The notes beneath the pieces were generated by a model. It worked only from the letters and a program-made list of their open reading frames with translations, did not search any database and was not told where the DNA came from. A program made the position numbers and the translations under genes. Of a DNA stretch of 11,678 nt, positions 1-7,757 are shown piece by piece. The first letter of the stretch is position 1; every line of letters begins with the position of its first letter. Source of the DNA: CAZIVE01 sp964542435 (lineage in GTDB: Bacteria; Bacteroidota; Bacteroidia; Bacteroidales; Tannerellaceae); NCBI GenBank assembly GCA_964542435.1, contig CAZIVE010000085.1:1-11678 (forward strand). The letters run 5' to 3'.

Positions 1-1224
1 GCATTGATGCATTATGATTATCCGAATGCTTCTTTAATGCTGGAAGACCTCAAGCAACTCGACCCGATTATTGAGGAATATCATCTGGATCCACTTGTCT
101 CGAAGTATCTTTGGATGCTTTATTATTATAAATCCGGAGACTTCCAAAAGGCTGTGACGGCTGCCGATACGCTGATTGGCGTATATGTCAAATCACATAA
201 TGTCTCGAACATGCTTACCGTGATTGAGACGAAGAGCCGTATTCTGAGTGATATGGGGAAATACAAGGAGTCTTTGGCGCTTTATAGAAGTTATACTGCC
301 TTGAAAGATTCCATCAATGATTCGAATTATTACTCGCAGCTGGCAGATCTGCAATCGAAGCTCGATATAAACAAGCTCGAGGTGAAAAACAAAGAGATGC
401 AGCTCCTCACGCAAAAAGACCAAGCCAATATGAAGATGATGCGATGGGGCAGTGTGAGTCTTGGAATTATCATTGTGCTGCTGATTTTTGCTGTTGTCTT
501 TTATCGGAGGAACACACGCTTGGCTATGGCTGCACGGAAAGCGGCAGAAGATGAGGCCAACATGAGGTCTGCTTTCCTTGCCAATATGAATCATGAGATA
601 AGGACGCCTTTGAATGTGATCGATGGCTTCTCTCAATTGCTTGTTGAATCGAATGATGTGGAGGAGAGAAAGAACTATGCGGACATTATTCACAGCAATA
701 ACGAACTGATGCAACGTCTGGTGAAAGATGTGCTCGATCTGTCCAAACTGGAATCCAACAAACTGTTGCTTAAAGAAACTCCTTTCGAACTTGTTCCCAT
801 GATGCATGAATTGTATGAATCAACTCTAATCAGAATGCCTGATGGTGTGAAACTGATACTGACGGAATGTGAACCCATTGTGTTTACGGGCGATCGAGGC
901 AGGTTGTTGCAGGTTCTCAACAATCTGATCGGCAATGCCATCAAGCATACGTTGCACGGATCCATCACCTTCGGTTATGTCAAGATAGGAGAAACCGTGC
1001 GTTTCGATGTGAAAGATACGGGAGAAGGCATTTCGGAGGACAAGGTGAACGATATTTTCTCACGTTTCGTACAACTCAACGATTGGACAGCTGGTGTCGG
1101 TTTAGGATTGGCTATCAGCCGTGGACTCGTGGAGCAGATGAAGGGTGAAATCGGCGTTGTATCCAAGGTCGGAGAAGGTTCTGATTTTTACGTAGTCCTT
1201 CCTATTCATGAGGAAAGGGAATAA
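1..1224 (+). CDS. Membrane sensor histidine kinase with TPR region, 3' part (5' end outside window)
   Basis: This is the C-terminal 407 residues of a two-component sensor kinase. The frame is open at base 1, so the true start lies upstream. Numbering from the codon at 4, residues about 34-104 look like two TPR-type helical repeats. Residues 108-145 are a charged, probably coiled-coil stretch, and 148-168 form one hydrophobic membrane segment followed by arginines. A HisKA domain follows with H197 in an NHEIRTPLN H-box, then a HATPase_c domain with the N-box around N311, the G1 box D338-T-G-E-G342 and the G2 box G364-V-G-L-G368. No receiver or DNA-binding domain follows, so the protein should pass phosphate to a separate response regulator, which is not in this window. 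TPR-transmembrane-HisKA layouts are common in Bacteroidetes, with the TPR part expected outside the cytoplasmic membrane. The signal sensed cannot be read from the sequence. Confidence 0.93.
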   Translation, partial: ALMHYDYPNASLMLEDLKQLDPIIEEYHLDPLVSKYLWMLYYYKSGDFQKAVTAADTLIGVYVKSHNVSNMLTVIETKSRILSDMGKYKESLALYRSYTALKDSINDSNYYSQLADLQSKLDINKLEVKNKEMQLLTQKDQANMKMMRWGSVSLGIIIVLLIFAVVFYRRNTRLAMAARKAAEDEANMRSAFLANMNHEIRTPLNVIDGFSQLLVESNDVEERKNYADIIHSNNELMQRLVKDVLDLSKLESNKLLLKETPFELVPMMHELYESTLIRMPDGVKLILTECEPIVFTGDRGRLLQVLNNLIGNAIKHTLHGSITFGYVKIGETVRFDVKDTGEGISEDKVNDIFSRFVQLNDWTAGVGLGLAISRGLVEQMKGEIGVVSKVGEGSDFYVVLPIHEERE

Positions 1225-1253
1225 CAAAACTTTTTTTTCTCGTTCATAATATC

Positions 1254-1261
1254 TATTTTTG
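1254..1261 (+). promoter_or_regulatory. Candidate -7 box for the clc-fmt unit
   Basis: TATTTTTG matches the Bacteroidetes -7 consensus TAnnTTTG and lies 51 bp before the chloride channel ATG. At the expected -33 position (about 1230-1234) there is only a T-tract instead of TTTG, so the upstream element is weak. The assignment rests on one consensus match and position. Confidence 0.4.
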
Positions 1262-1312
1262 TTCACAGTTTGAAACATTGTCGTTGATGGCACGCTGAGG
1301 CTGAATACAAAT

Positions 1313-3097
1313 ATGGGAAAAGAAGGTCTGTTCTATCGCTTTCTCCTTTGGAGAGAAAAGCATATCCAAGAGAAACATTTCATCTTGGTTATCAGCTTCT
1401 TCGTGGGGATTCTCACTGCCCTGTCAGCCTATGTATTGAAACTCTTTATCAGCTTTATCCAGCAAAATCTTACTTCGGGATTCTCACCCGACAAAGTCAA
1501 CTACTTCTATCTGATCTATCCGGTCATCGGTATTCTGGTTGCCGGATTGTTTGTCAAATATATCGTTCGAGATGATATCAGTCATGGCGTTACGAAGATT
1601 CTTTATGCCATTTCTCAGCGGAAAAGCCGCATAAAGCCTCATAACGTATGGTCGTCTGTGATCGCCAGCGGCGTGACCATCGGATTCGGTGGATCTGTCG
1701 GAGCAGAGGCACCTATCGTCTTGACCGGTGCAGCCATCGGTTCCAATCTGGGCCGGCTGTTTAGAATGGAACAGAAGACGTTGATGCTGCTGGTTGGTTG
1801 TGGCGCTGCCGGTGCCATTTCCGGCATTTTCAAAGCTCCGATCGCGGGGCTCGTTTTCGTCATTGAGGTATTGATGCTTGACTTGACGATGTCGTCAGTG
1901 ATGCCGTTGCTTATCTCATCAGTTACCGCGGCTACCGTCTCTTATGTCCTGACCGGAACGCAGGCTATGTTCCAGTTCTCTCAGACGGAAGTGTTTGCCA
2001 TGGAGCGTATTCCTTATGTCTGCATTCTCGGCATCTTCTGCGGTCTCGTCTCTCTCTATTTCACTCGTGTGATGATCAAGATTGAGGGCGTGTATCGACG
2101 ATTGGGTCTTTATCGAAAGAAGTTCTTATTGGCTTCCGTACTGCTTAGTTTATGTATCTTCGTCTTTCCTCCACTTTATGGTGAAGGTTATGATACGATT
2201 GGATCATTGCTTGATGGGCAGTTTTATCATATCATGGACGGGAGTTTGTTTTATGGATTCAATGATACCTATTGGGGCGTTATCATCTTCCTGTTTTTGA
2301 TTATTCTTACCAAACCAATCGCTTCCAGTGCGACCAATGCCGGTGGTGGTTGTGGCGGTATTTTTGCACCGAGTTTGTATTTGGGATGTATCGCAGGATT
2401 TATCTTTGCACATTTTTTAAATTTCTTCCCCTTCACGACCTATCTCTCCGAGAAGAATTTCGCATTGCTGGGAATGGCTGGAATTATGAGCGGTGTCATG
2501 CATGCGCCCTTGACCGGTGTGTTTCTCATTGCCGAACTTACAGGTGGTTATGAACTGTTCCTCCCGTTGATGATTGTCAGCATCGGCTCGTATCTTACCA
2601 TTATCACCTTCGAACCTCACAGCATCTATTCGATGCGTCTGGCTCAGAAAGGGGAATTGCTCACGCACCATAAAGATCGTGCCGTATTGACTTTGCTAAA
2701 TGCCGAGAGTGTGATCGAAAAGGATTTCCAGACGGTTTCACCCAAAATGACCTTGGGCGATGTCGTGAAGGTGATAGCAAAAAGTACGCGTAACATGTTT
2801 CCTGTTGTGGACGACCGTGGCGTCTTGCTGGGCGTAGTTTTGCTTGATAATATCCGAAACATCATGTTCCGTCCGGAACTGTACAGCCGTTTCCATGTCT
2901 CGACTTTCATGGTCTCTGCGCCGGCCAAACTCCGGATCAATACGCCCATGGATCAGGTGATGCGCACTTTCGACGACACGAAAGCCTGGAACCTTCCTGT
3001 CGTTGATGATGACGGACGTTACATCGGATTCATGTCGAAATCAAAAATATTCAATTCATACCGGGAAGTACTGGTCGAGAACTTCTCCGCAGATTAA
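1313..3097 (+). CDS. CLC-family chloride channel/transporter with tandem CBS domains
   Basis: This is a 594-residue integral membrane protein of the CLC superfamily, which moves chloride or similar anions across the inner membrane. Residues about 20-445 form the multi-helix pore domain. The gating glutamate is E132 in GSVGAEAP, the chloride-coordinating GIFAP motif is at 349-353, and the pore tyrosine equivalent is Y439. Two cytoplasmic CBS domains, typical adenosine-ligand sensors, follow at about 468-520 and 530-588. Several positions differ from E. coli ClcA. The GSGIP motif reads SHGVT (90-94), so the central serine is H91. The internal proton glutamate (ClcA E203) aligns with V186 in the segment VIEVLM. 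Valine at that place is known from CLC channels rather than H+-coupled exchangers, so passive conduction is possible but unproven. The next gene, fmt, starts 9 bp after the stop, suggesting cotranscription. Confidence 0.93.
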   Translation: MGKEGLFYRFLLWREKHIQEKHFILVISFFVGILTALSAYVLKLFISFIQQNLTSGFSPDKVNYFYLIYPVIGILVAGLFVKYIVRDDISHGVTKILYAISQRKSRIKPHNVWSSVIASGVTIGFGGSVGAEAPIVLTGAAIGSNLGRLFRMEQKTLMLLVGCGAAGAISGIFKAPIAGLVFVIEVLMLDLTMSSVMPLLISSVTAATVSYVLTGTQAMFQFSQTEVFAMERIPYVCILGIFCGLVSLYFTRVMIKIEGVYRRLGLYRKKFLLASVLLSLCIFVFPPLYGEGYDTIGSLLDGQFYHIMDGSLFYGFNDTYWGVIIFLFLIILTKPIASSATNAGGGCGGIFAPSLYLGCIAGFIFAHFLNFFPFTTYLSEKNFALLGMAGIMSGVMHAPLTGVFLIAELTGGYELFLPLMIVSIGSYLTIITFEPHSIYSMRLAQKGELLTHHKDRAVLTLLNAESVIEKDFQTVSPKMTLGDVVKVIAKSTRNMFPVVDDRGVLLGVVLLDNIRNIMFRPELYSRFHVSTFMVSAPAKLRINTPMDQVMRTFDDTKAWNLPVVDDDGRYIGFMSKSKIFNSYREVLVENFSAD

Positions 3098-3106
3098 TCA
3101 CTATAC

Positions 3107-4078
3107 ATGAAAAAAGAAGATTTGCGTATCGTGTTCATGGGAACACCCGACTTTGCGGTGGATAGCCTTCGCGCATTGGTCGAGAATCAATATCATATTG
3201 TGGGCGTCATCACGATGCCTGATAAACCGATGGGGCGTCACAGAAGTACGCTACAGCAGAGCTCTGTCAAGCAATATGCGCTTTCCGTCGGATTGCCTGT
3301 CCTTCAGCCCGAGCGGCTCAAGGATGAACAGTTTCTTGAAGAGTTGCAGGCTTTGAAAGCCGATCTTCAGATTGTGGTGGCTTTCAGGATGCTCCCCGAA
3401 GTGGTTTGGAAGATGCCGTCGCTCGGTACGTTTAATCTGCATGCGGCTTTGCTCCCGCAATATCGTGGAGCAGCGCCTATCAATTGGGCGATCATCAATG
3501 GCGATACGGAAACGGGCGTCACCACATTTTTCCTCACACCGGAGATCGATACAGGAAGAATCATTCTTCAGAAACATCTTCCCATCGCCGATACCGACGA
3601 CATGGAAACCGTCCATGACGCTTTAATGAGGATCGGATCGGGTGCCGTTCTGGAAACGGTCGATCTGCTGCTTGAAGGAAAGGTGAATGCTATTCCTCAG
3701 GAACAGTTTATGAGAGAGGGCGAGGAACTCCGTCCGGCACCGAAGATCTTCAAGGAGACTTGCCGCATCGATTGGCATCAGCCGACAAAGAAGATTTACG
3801 ATTTCATCCGCGGACTTTCTCCCTATCCGGCTGCATGGACGGAGTTGGTCGATAAAGAGGGCGTGCATCAAGAGTTGAAGATATTCCAATCTGAAAAGAT
3901 CCTTGAAGCGACGGAACTTCCTGTAGGAACGATTCGTGCCGATAAAAACCATATCGATATGGCCACGGAAGACGGTTTTCTCCGGATTCTTTCTTTGCAG
4001 CTTGCGGGCAAGAAACGTATGTCTGCAAAGGATTTCCTCAACGGAAACAAACAGATAGAGGAATATCACGCAGAATAA
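3107..4078 (+). CDS. fmt: Methionyl-tRNA formyltransferase
   Basis: This 323-residue cytoplasmic enzyme transfers a formyl group from 10-formyl-tetrahydrofolate to Met-tRNA(fMet) to make the initiator tRNA. The N-terminal hydrolase fold begins with IVFMGTPDFAV near residues 8-18. The catalytic triad of the family is present as N110 and H112 in FNLHAALLP and D148 in EIDTG. The YRGAAPINWAI stretch that follows N110/H112 is a hallmark of Fmt. The C-terminal tRNA-binding domain starts at about 205 (KIFKETCRIDW, then IRGLSPYPAAWTEL). Length is normal for the family. The ATG at 3107 lies 9 bp behind the chloride channel stop and has no clear Shine-Dalgarno sequence, as is usual in this group. The pairing with a CLC gene looks like simple cotranscription with no obvious functional link. 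Confidence 0.97.
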   Translation: MKKEDLRIVFMGTPDFAVDSLRALVENQYHIVGVITMPDKPMGRHRSTLQQSSVKQYALSVGLPVLQPERLKDEQFLEELQALKADLQIVVAFRMLPEVVWKMPSLGTFNLHAALLPQYRGAAPINWAIINGDTETGVTTFFLTPEIDTGRIILQKHLPIADTDDMETVHDALMRIGSGAVLETVDLLLEGKVNAIPQEQFMREGEELRPAPKIFKETCRIDWHQPTKKIYDFIRGLSPYPAAWTELVDKEGVHQELKIFQSEKILEATELPVGTIRADKNHIDMATEDGFLRILSLQLAGKKRMSAKDFLNGNKQIEEYHAE

Positions 4079-4102
4079 CGAGCGACCGTTTCGCAATTTA
4101 TA

Positions 4103-4114
4103 CATTATATAATG
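4103..4114. promoter_or_regulatory. 12-bp perfect palindrome upstream of the peroxiredoxin gene
   Basis: CATTATATAATG is a perfect palindrome, followed by GTC. A degenerate copy, ATTATATAGTG followed by TGGTC, sits at 4145-4160 in direct orientation about 41 bp further on, roughly four DNA turns. The pair lies in the 176-bp gap (4079-4254) between fmt and the peroxiredoxin gene. This AT-rich dyad could be an operator for a peroxide or metal regulator, but it does not match a PerR or OxyR consensus exactly. No clean TAnnTTTG box is visible in the gap. Confidence 0.3.
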
Positions 4115-4254
4115 GTCAATTGGAGCTTGGATGACGGAATATAAATTATATAGTGTGGTCCATCAGCGTTCTGAGATCGAAATATTCATTATTTAGTGAA
4201 GAACGACTGTGTCGGGAATATGTATTCAAAACAAACAAATGATACGATAAAGAA

Positions 4255-4704
4255 ATGAACATTGGAGATAAAGCGCCTGAGGTTTTAGGCACGAATGAAA
4301 AAGGAGAGACGATCCACTTGAGTGATTTCAAAGGTCAGAAGCTGGTGCTCTACTTTTATCCGAAAGACAACACGTCGGGTTGTACGGCTGAAGCCTGCAA
4401 TCTGAGAGACAACTACAGCGAATTGCGCAAACAAGGTTATGCTGTTGTCGGCGTGAGTGTGGACGACGAGAAGTCGCATGTGAAATTCATCACGAAGAAC
4501 GAATTGCCTTTCCCGCTGATTGCCGATACCGACAAGAAACTGGTCGAAGCATTCGGCGTTTGGGGTGAGAAAAAGCTTTATGGCCGTGCTTATATGGGCA
4601 CGCTTCGCACTACCTTTATCATCAATGAGGATGGAATCGTGGAGAAGATCATCACTCCGAAGGAGATCAAAGTGAAAGATCACGCCAGCCAGATCTTGGG
4701 CTGA
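4255..4704 (+). CDS. bcp: Thioredoxin-dependent thiol peroxidase (BCP/PrxQ peroxiredoxin)
   Basis: This 149-residue cytoplasmic peroxiredoxin reduces hydrogen peroxide and organic peroxides with electrons from thioredoxin. The active site reads FYPKDNTSGCTAEAC. C43 is the peroxidatic cysteine and C48, five residues on, is the resolving cysteine, the arrangement of atypical 2-Cys BCP proteins such as E. coli Bcp. The conserved TSGC turn, GVSVD near residues 64-68, and the Arg-containing RTTFIINEDGIV strand near 119-130 complete the fold. Length is normal. The ATG at 4255 begins the conserved N-terminus MNIGDKAPEV. The gene has its own upstream region and ends in TGA directly against the stop codon of the convergent Crp/Fnr gene. 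Confidence 0.96.
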   Translation: MNIGDKAPEVLGTNEKGETIHLSDFKGQKLVLYFYPKDNTSGCTAEACNLRDNYSELRKQGYAVVGVSVDDEKSHVKFITKNELPFPLIADTDKKLVEAFGVWGEKKLYGRAYMGTLRTTFIINEDGIVEKIITPKEIKVKDHASQILG

Positions 4705-5283
4705 TCACAATACGCCAGCTCTGATTCGGCTGAGTGATTCAGGCGTCATAAGCAGATACGATGCAATGTCGTTCAGTTTGGCGTGCGTGGCAGCGTAAGG
4801 AAAATCATCGATGAATCGTTCGTAACGCGTACGAGCAGATTCGAAGCGCCAAGAGTCGGCTTTTTCCTGCGAACGGATCAAGGCATTCTGCAGCAGATGG
4901 CGGCAGATGTTGGCGATGTTTGGCATGGATTCGAAAAGTCCGACCATTTCTTCGTAATGAATGGAGTGGATTTCAGAATTTTCCACAGCTTCGATCATCA
5001 GATGTGTCGCTTCATGTTTGAAAAGGCTTTCGATGCAGAAGACGAAATCATTCGGGCAGCCGAAATGTTCCGTTATCTCGTGGCCGTTCTTGAAATAAAA
5101 CTGCCTGAGAAGTCCGGACTCCACATAATTGATGTTGTGGGCATATTCTCCGTCATCCAAAAGGACTTGCCCGCGTGCCACTTTCCTGCTTTCGATGACG
5201 GAAGAGAGTGCTTCGACCTCCTTAGCATTCAGCGGATATAGTTTGTCCGACAGTTCCCAAGCGATTTCAAAAGCCGTTTTCAT
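4705..5283 (-). CDS. Crp/Fnr-family transcriptional regulator
   Basis: This 192-residue protein has a cyclic-nucleotide-binding-like beta-barrel at about residues 20-130 (GQVLLDDGEYAHNINYVESGLLRQF, in short GQ..L..GE.......ESG), a linking helix, and a C-terminal winged helix about 150-190 with recognition helix TPESLSRIR. The family binds DNA as dimers and answers to small ligands, redox or gas signals. The cAMP-type phosphate-binding RSAA motif and the cysteine cluster of Fnr are not visible, so the ligand is unknown. The ATG at 5281-5283 overlaps the prolyl isomerase stop as ATGA, implying translational coupling. The C-terminus ends only a few residues after the recognition helix (RAGVL), slightly short for the fold. 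No separate promoter is evident, so expression probably follows tsaB-ppi transcription. Confidence 0.9.
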   Translation of the reverse strand: MKTAFEIAWELSDKLYPLNAKEVEALSSVIESRKVARGQVLLDDGEYAHNINYVESGLLRQFYFKNGHEITEHFGCPNDFVFCIESLFKHEATHLMIEAVENSEIHSIHYEEMVGLFESMPNIANICRHLLQNALIRSQEKADSWRFESARTRYERFIDDFPYAATHAKLNDIASYLLMTPESLSRIRAGVL

Positions 5284-5963
5284 TTTTTACTTTTGATAAA
5301 TGTAATTGATTTGATGTGAATATCTTTCACAGGTCTGTCGTCGGCATTGGTTGTGACGAGCGAGATCTTTTCCACCACATTCATTCCCTTCAGCACTTCG
5401 CCGAAGAGCGTGTAGGCACCATCCAAATGAGGCGATCCGCCTTTCAGCATATAAGCCTGTTTCTGTTCGGGCGTGAATTTGATTCCCTTTTCCTTGGTCA
5501 TCTTGTCGAGCTCCATCTCGGTGAAGAATTTCCCCGTGACGATGTAGAACTGCATGGCGCTGGAGGCTCTTTGCGGATTGACGTCGTCACCTTCGCGAGC
5601 GGCACCGATCATTCCATACTGATGAAAATATTTCGGATAAACGATTTCTGCTGGAACGGTATAATCCAGATCGCCATCGCCCAGTTTGTCGTCCGGCTTG
5701 GCGGTCTTTGAATTGATATCGCCGGTTTGAATCATGAACTGTTTGATAACGCGGTGGAAGAGAAGTCCGTCGTAACGTTTCTCTTTCACGTTCTTAATAA
5801 AGTTATCGCGGTGAAGCGGTGTATCATTAAAAAGACGGATTGTTATTTTCCCCATGTCCGTGTCGATCAGCAGCAGTGTATCTGCCGGTGTCGTCTGTGC
5901 TGTTGCAATGCGTCCTGTCATAGCCATCAGCACAATCATCATCATCGTAATAATGCGTCTCAT
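5280..5963 (-). CDS. Secreted cyclophilin-type peptidyl-prolyl cis-trans isomerase
   Basis: This 227-residue protein starts with a signal peptide: MRR, a hydrophobic run to about residue 16, and a likely cleavage after ATA at 20-22 before Q23. No lipobox cysteine follows, so it should be soluble in the periplasm. The cyclophilin domain spans about 30-222. Key motifs are the catalytic arginine in F69-H-R71-V, FMIQTGD at 76-82, the substrate-pocket stretch ASSAMQFYIV at 133-142, and LDGAYTLFGEV at 180-190. The usual tryptophan that confers cyclosporin sensitivity is not evident in the LDG region. A helical insertion at about 150-175 (MTKEKGIKFTPEQKQAYM) is common in Bacteroidetes members. It isomerises peptide bonds before proline and helps fold exported proteins. 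It lies 50 bp downstream of tsaB and overlaps the next gene by 4 bp. Confidence 0.94.
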   Translation of the reverse strand: MRRIITMMMIVLMAMTGRIATAQTTPADTLLLIDTDMGKITIRLFNDTPLHRDNFIKNVKEKRYDGLLFHRVIKQFMIQTGDINSKTAKPDDKLGDGDLDYTVPAEIVYPKYFHQYGMIGAAREGDDVNPQRASSAMQFYIVTGKFFTEMELDKMTKEKGIKFTPEQKQAYMLKGGSPHLDGAYTLFGEVLKGMNVVEKISLVTTNADDRPVKDIHIKSITFIKSKK

Positions 5964-6013
5964 AATCTTAAGTGTTTAATGATTCAACAATACTATATCA
6001 ACGAAATTTTATC

Positions 6014-6724
6014 TCAATTGTTTTTTCCTACCGCTCCGAGAACCTTGTTTTTTGCAATGGTGGCATGGAATTCTTTCAGGTAGAAAGGATCGTAGTAGGC
6101 TACATTTTCAAACTGTTTTTCATTGAAAGCCTGTTCAGCCAGCAGAACCATTTCAGATGCGAGCGGCTGTACGTTCGGAAGGAACACGGCATTTTCCGAG
6201 TCGATCGTCTCCTGGCATTTTGCTGCGCCGTTGCCGAAGAAGCATACTTCGCGATCTTTCAGGAAAGAGGCGTATGTGTCAGCTGTCACAACGTCGGCTT
6301 GCGTGGCGCGGATTTCATTGAGGCAGTTATCATAGACGGCAGCATAGACCTCCATGCGTCGGGCGTCGATCATCGGACAATAGAGGCAATCCTTCTTGTT
6401 GTTGAGGCGAATGGCCGAAGTGGTGAGGATTTCCAGTGTCTTGATGGCGATCAGCGGAACGTTCAGTCCGAAGCATACACCTTTGGCAGCGGAAGCTCCG
6501 ATGCGCAGTCCGGTGTAAGAACCTGGCCCGCTGCTCACTGCCACAGCCTCGATGGTCTTGCCTTCCGACTTGGCTTTCTTCAGTGCCTCGTCGATGAACG
6601 GACCGATGAGAGCGGCATGCGTAGCGTTTCCTGATGAAATGCGATCGAAGAGAATGTCTCCATCCGATTCCAATGCAACCGAGCAGATGTCTGTCGCTGT
6701 TTCTATATTTAATATTGTAGCCAT
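6014..6724 (-). CDS. tsaB: tRNA threonylcarbamoyladenosine biosynthesis protein TsaB
   Basis: This 236-residue protein is the TsaB (YeaZ) subunit of the complex that places the t6A modification at position 37 of ANN-decoding tRNAs. It acts as the partner and scaffold of TsaD, with TsaE. The N-terminal actin-like fold opens with ILNIETATDICSVAL and carries H36 in GNATHAA. The family signature SSGPGSYTGLRIG lies at 64-76, followed by AAKGVCFGLNVPLIAI. TsaB lacks the metal-binding histidines of the catalytic partner TsaD, as expected. The ATG at 6722-6724 begins the conserved N-terminus and a TAnnTTTG box lies upstream. It heads a minus-strand cluster with the prolyl isomerase and the Crp/Fnr regulator. 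No functional link to these is obvious. Confidence 0.96.
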   Translation of the reverse strand: MATILNIETATDICSVALESDGDILFDRISSGNATHAALIGPFIDEALKKAKSEGKTIEAVAVSSGPGSYTGLRIGASAAKGVCFGLNVPLIAIKTLEILTTSAIRLNNKKDCLYCPMIDARRMEVYAAVYDNCLNEIRATQADVVTADTYASFLKDREVCFFGNGAAKCQETIDSENAVFLPNVQPLASEMVLLAEQAFNEKQFENVAYYDPFYLKEFHATIAKNKVLGAVGKNN

Positions 6725-6759
6725 ATTCCAGATGTTTGTCTAAGATTGATATTCGACTT

Positions 6760-6767
6760 CAAAGGTA
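6760..6767 (-). promoter_or_regulatory. Candidate -7 box for tsaB
   Basis: On the minus strand the bases read TACCTTTG, a full match to TAnnTTTG, 35 bp upstream of the tsaB ATG. No good TTTG lies at the -33 position. It sits in the 69-bp gap between the lysR-type gene and tsaB, so tsaB probably has its own start in addition to any read-through. Confidence 0.45.
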
Positions 6768-6793
6768 CAACATATTATAAATAAATGTATCAC

Positions 6794-7690
6794 TTAGGAA
6801 ACGGTTGTGCCGTCCCAATGTTTTTTGACAATCGTGCTGAATGCATTCTCCAGAACCGTTTTGTATTTGTCTTTCGGGCGGATCAGACAACCGCGCAGCG
6901 TGCTGTGAGTTCCTGTGATGGGTATGGCTTTCAGTGTTTCCCTGTTGGCTGTGACGCCTTCGGACAAGATGGTCAGCCATTGTCCCGTCTCGACCATCTT
7001 CAGAATCAGACTGGCGTCGTTGACTTCAATCCTCGGTGTGATGGGCGGCACATTATGTTCGAGAAACATTTCGTCGATCACCATCCTCGTGTGAATGCCT
7101 TCGGGAAAAAAGATAAACGGAAGGGAATGCAACTCGTTCAGCGATATTCGTTTGCGGGTGGCCATGGGATGATTCTTCTCGGCAATCACCGACAGCGGCT
7201 TTTCAAACAGCTGATAGCTTTCGATCCGTTGCGACATGCCTCTGAGACTGTAGGTGAGAGCAAGGTCGAGTTTCCTTTTCGCTACCAGTTCGGCCAATTC
7301 CTTCACGGAGTTCGACTCTATGATGCTCAGTCTCGCATCGGGATATTGGTTGGTGAAATCGAGGACGCAGCTGTTCAGTACGTTGTGCAGACTGTAAACC
7401 ACTCCAATCTGAAGCTTTCCGGTATATATGCCATTGCATTCCTTGATGCTTTTGAGTCCGGTCTCTGTCTCTTCGATGGCTCGTTTAGCAAAGTTGACGA
7501 ACACCTTTCCGGCTTCCGTCAGATACGTGCCTTTCCCGATTCGGTCGAAGAGCGGCGTCCCGCATTCTTCCTCCAGCTTCTTGATGCTGAGTGAAAGCGT
7601 GCTTTGCGTAATAAACAGTTTCTTGGCTGCTTCCGTGAAGTTTAACTCTTCGGCTAATTTCACGAAATACTTCATTTGTGTAAGTTCCAT
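6794..7690 (-). CDS. LysR-type transcriptional regulator
   Basis: This is a 298-residue LTTR. The start is placed at the ATG at 7688-7690 (MELTQMKYFVKLAEE), the usual LTTR N-terminus. A frame extension of four codons to 7702 would need a TTG start. Residues 1-60 form the winged helix-turn-helix (LNFTEAAKKLFITQSTLS, then ECGTPLFDR and LTEAGKVF), followed by a linker helix and a two-lobed effector-binding domain from about 88 to 290. Length is typical. It is divergent from the membrane-kinase fusion gene, and a perfect T-N11-A palindrome lies 15 bp upstream of its ATG. This is the classic layout of an LTTR that represses itself and controls its divergent neighbour. The effector is unknown and the assignment of the target is inference. 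Confidence 0.94.
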   Translation of the reverse strand: MELTQMKYFVKLAEELNFTEAAKKLFITQSTLSLSIKKLEEECGTPLFDRIGKGTYLTEAGKVFVNFAKRAIEETETGLKSIKECNGIYTGKLQIGVVYSLHNVLNSCVLDFTNQYPDARLSIIESNSVKELAELVAKRKLDLALTYSLRGMSQRIESYQLFEKPLSVIAEKNHPMATRKRISLNELHSLPFIFFPEGIHTRMVIDEMFLEHNVPPITPRIEVNDASLILKMVETGQWLTILSEGVTANRETLKAIPITGTHSTLRGCLIRPKDKYKTVLENAFSTIVKKHWDGTTVS

Positions 7691-7704
7691 TGGCAGAATC
7701 AATG

Positions 7705-7721
7705 ATTGTTATTAAAACAAT
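7705..7721. promoter_or_regulatory. LysR-type operator palindrome (ATTGTT-N5-AACAAT)
   Basis: ATTGTT at 7705-7710 and AACAAT at 7716-7721 form a perfect 6-bp inverted repeat with the spacer ATTAA. It contains the T-N11-A core expected for LysR-type regulators (T7707 to A7719). Flanking bases extend the dyad imperfectly (ATCA on the left, TGAT on the right). It lies 8 bp downstream of the lysR -7 box and about 37-53 bp upstream of the -7 box of the divergent gene, suiting autorepression on one side and activation on the other. Confidence 0.6.
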
Positions 7722-7729
7722 TGATGAAG

Positions 7730-7737
7730 CAAATGTA
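7730..7737 (-). promoter_or_regulatory. Candidate -7 box for the lysR-type gene
   Basis: Read on the minus strand, TACATTTG matches TAnnTTTG and lies 39 bp upstream of the ATG at 7690. No TTTG is found at the -33 spacing. The transcription start would fall within or next to the palindrome at 7705-7721. Confidence 0.45.
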
Positions 7738-7757
7738 ATGAAAAGGATTTTAATAGA

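Noticed and set aside
1197..1238. Intrinsic terminator after the histidine kinase (stem CCTTCCT/AGGAAAGG, then eight T)
   Set aside because: The stem has a bulge, lies within the coding end, and is separated from the T-run by 12 bases, too far for a standard terminator.
6785..7594. Plus-strand open frame (269 codons) opposite the LysR-type gene, and a similar one (220 codons) opposite tsaB
   Set aside because: Both are antisense to well-identified genes and show no domain or start signal.
7688..7702. Upstream TTG start for the LysR-type gene (302 residues)
   Set aside because: The ATG four codons later gives the usual LTTR N-terminus, and the longer version would push into the operator region using a rare start.
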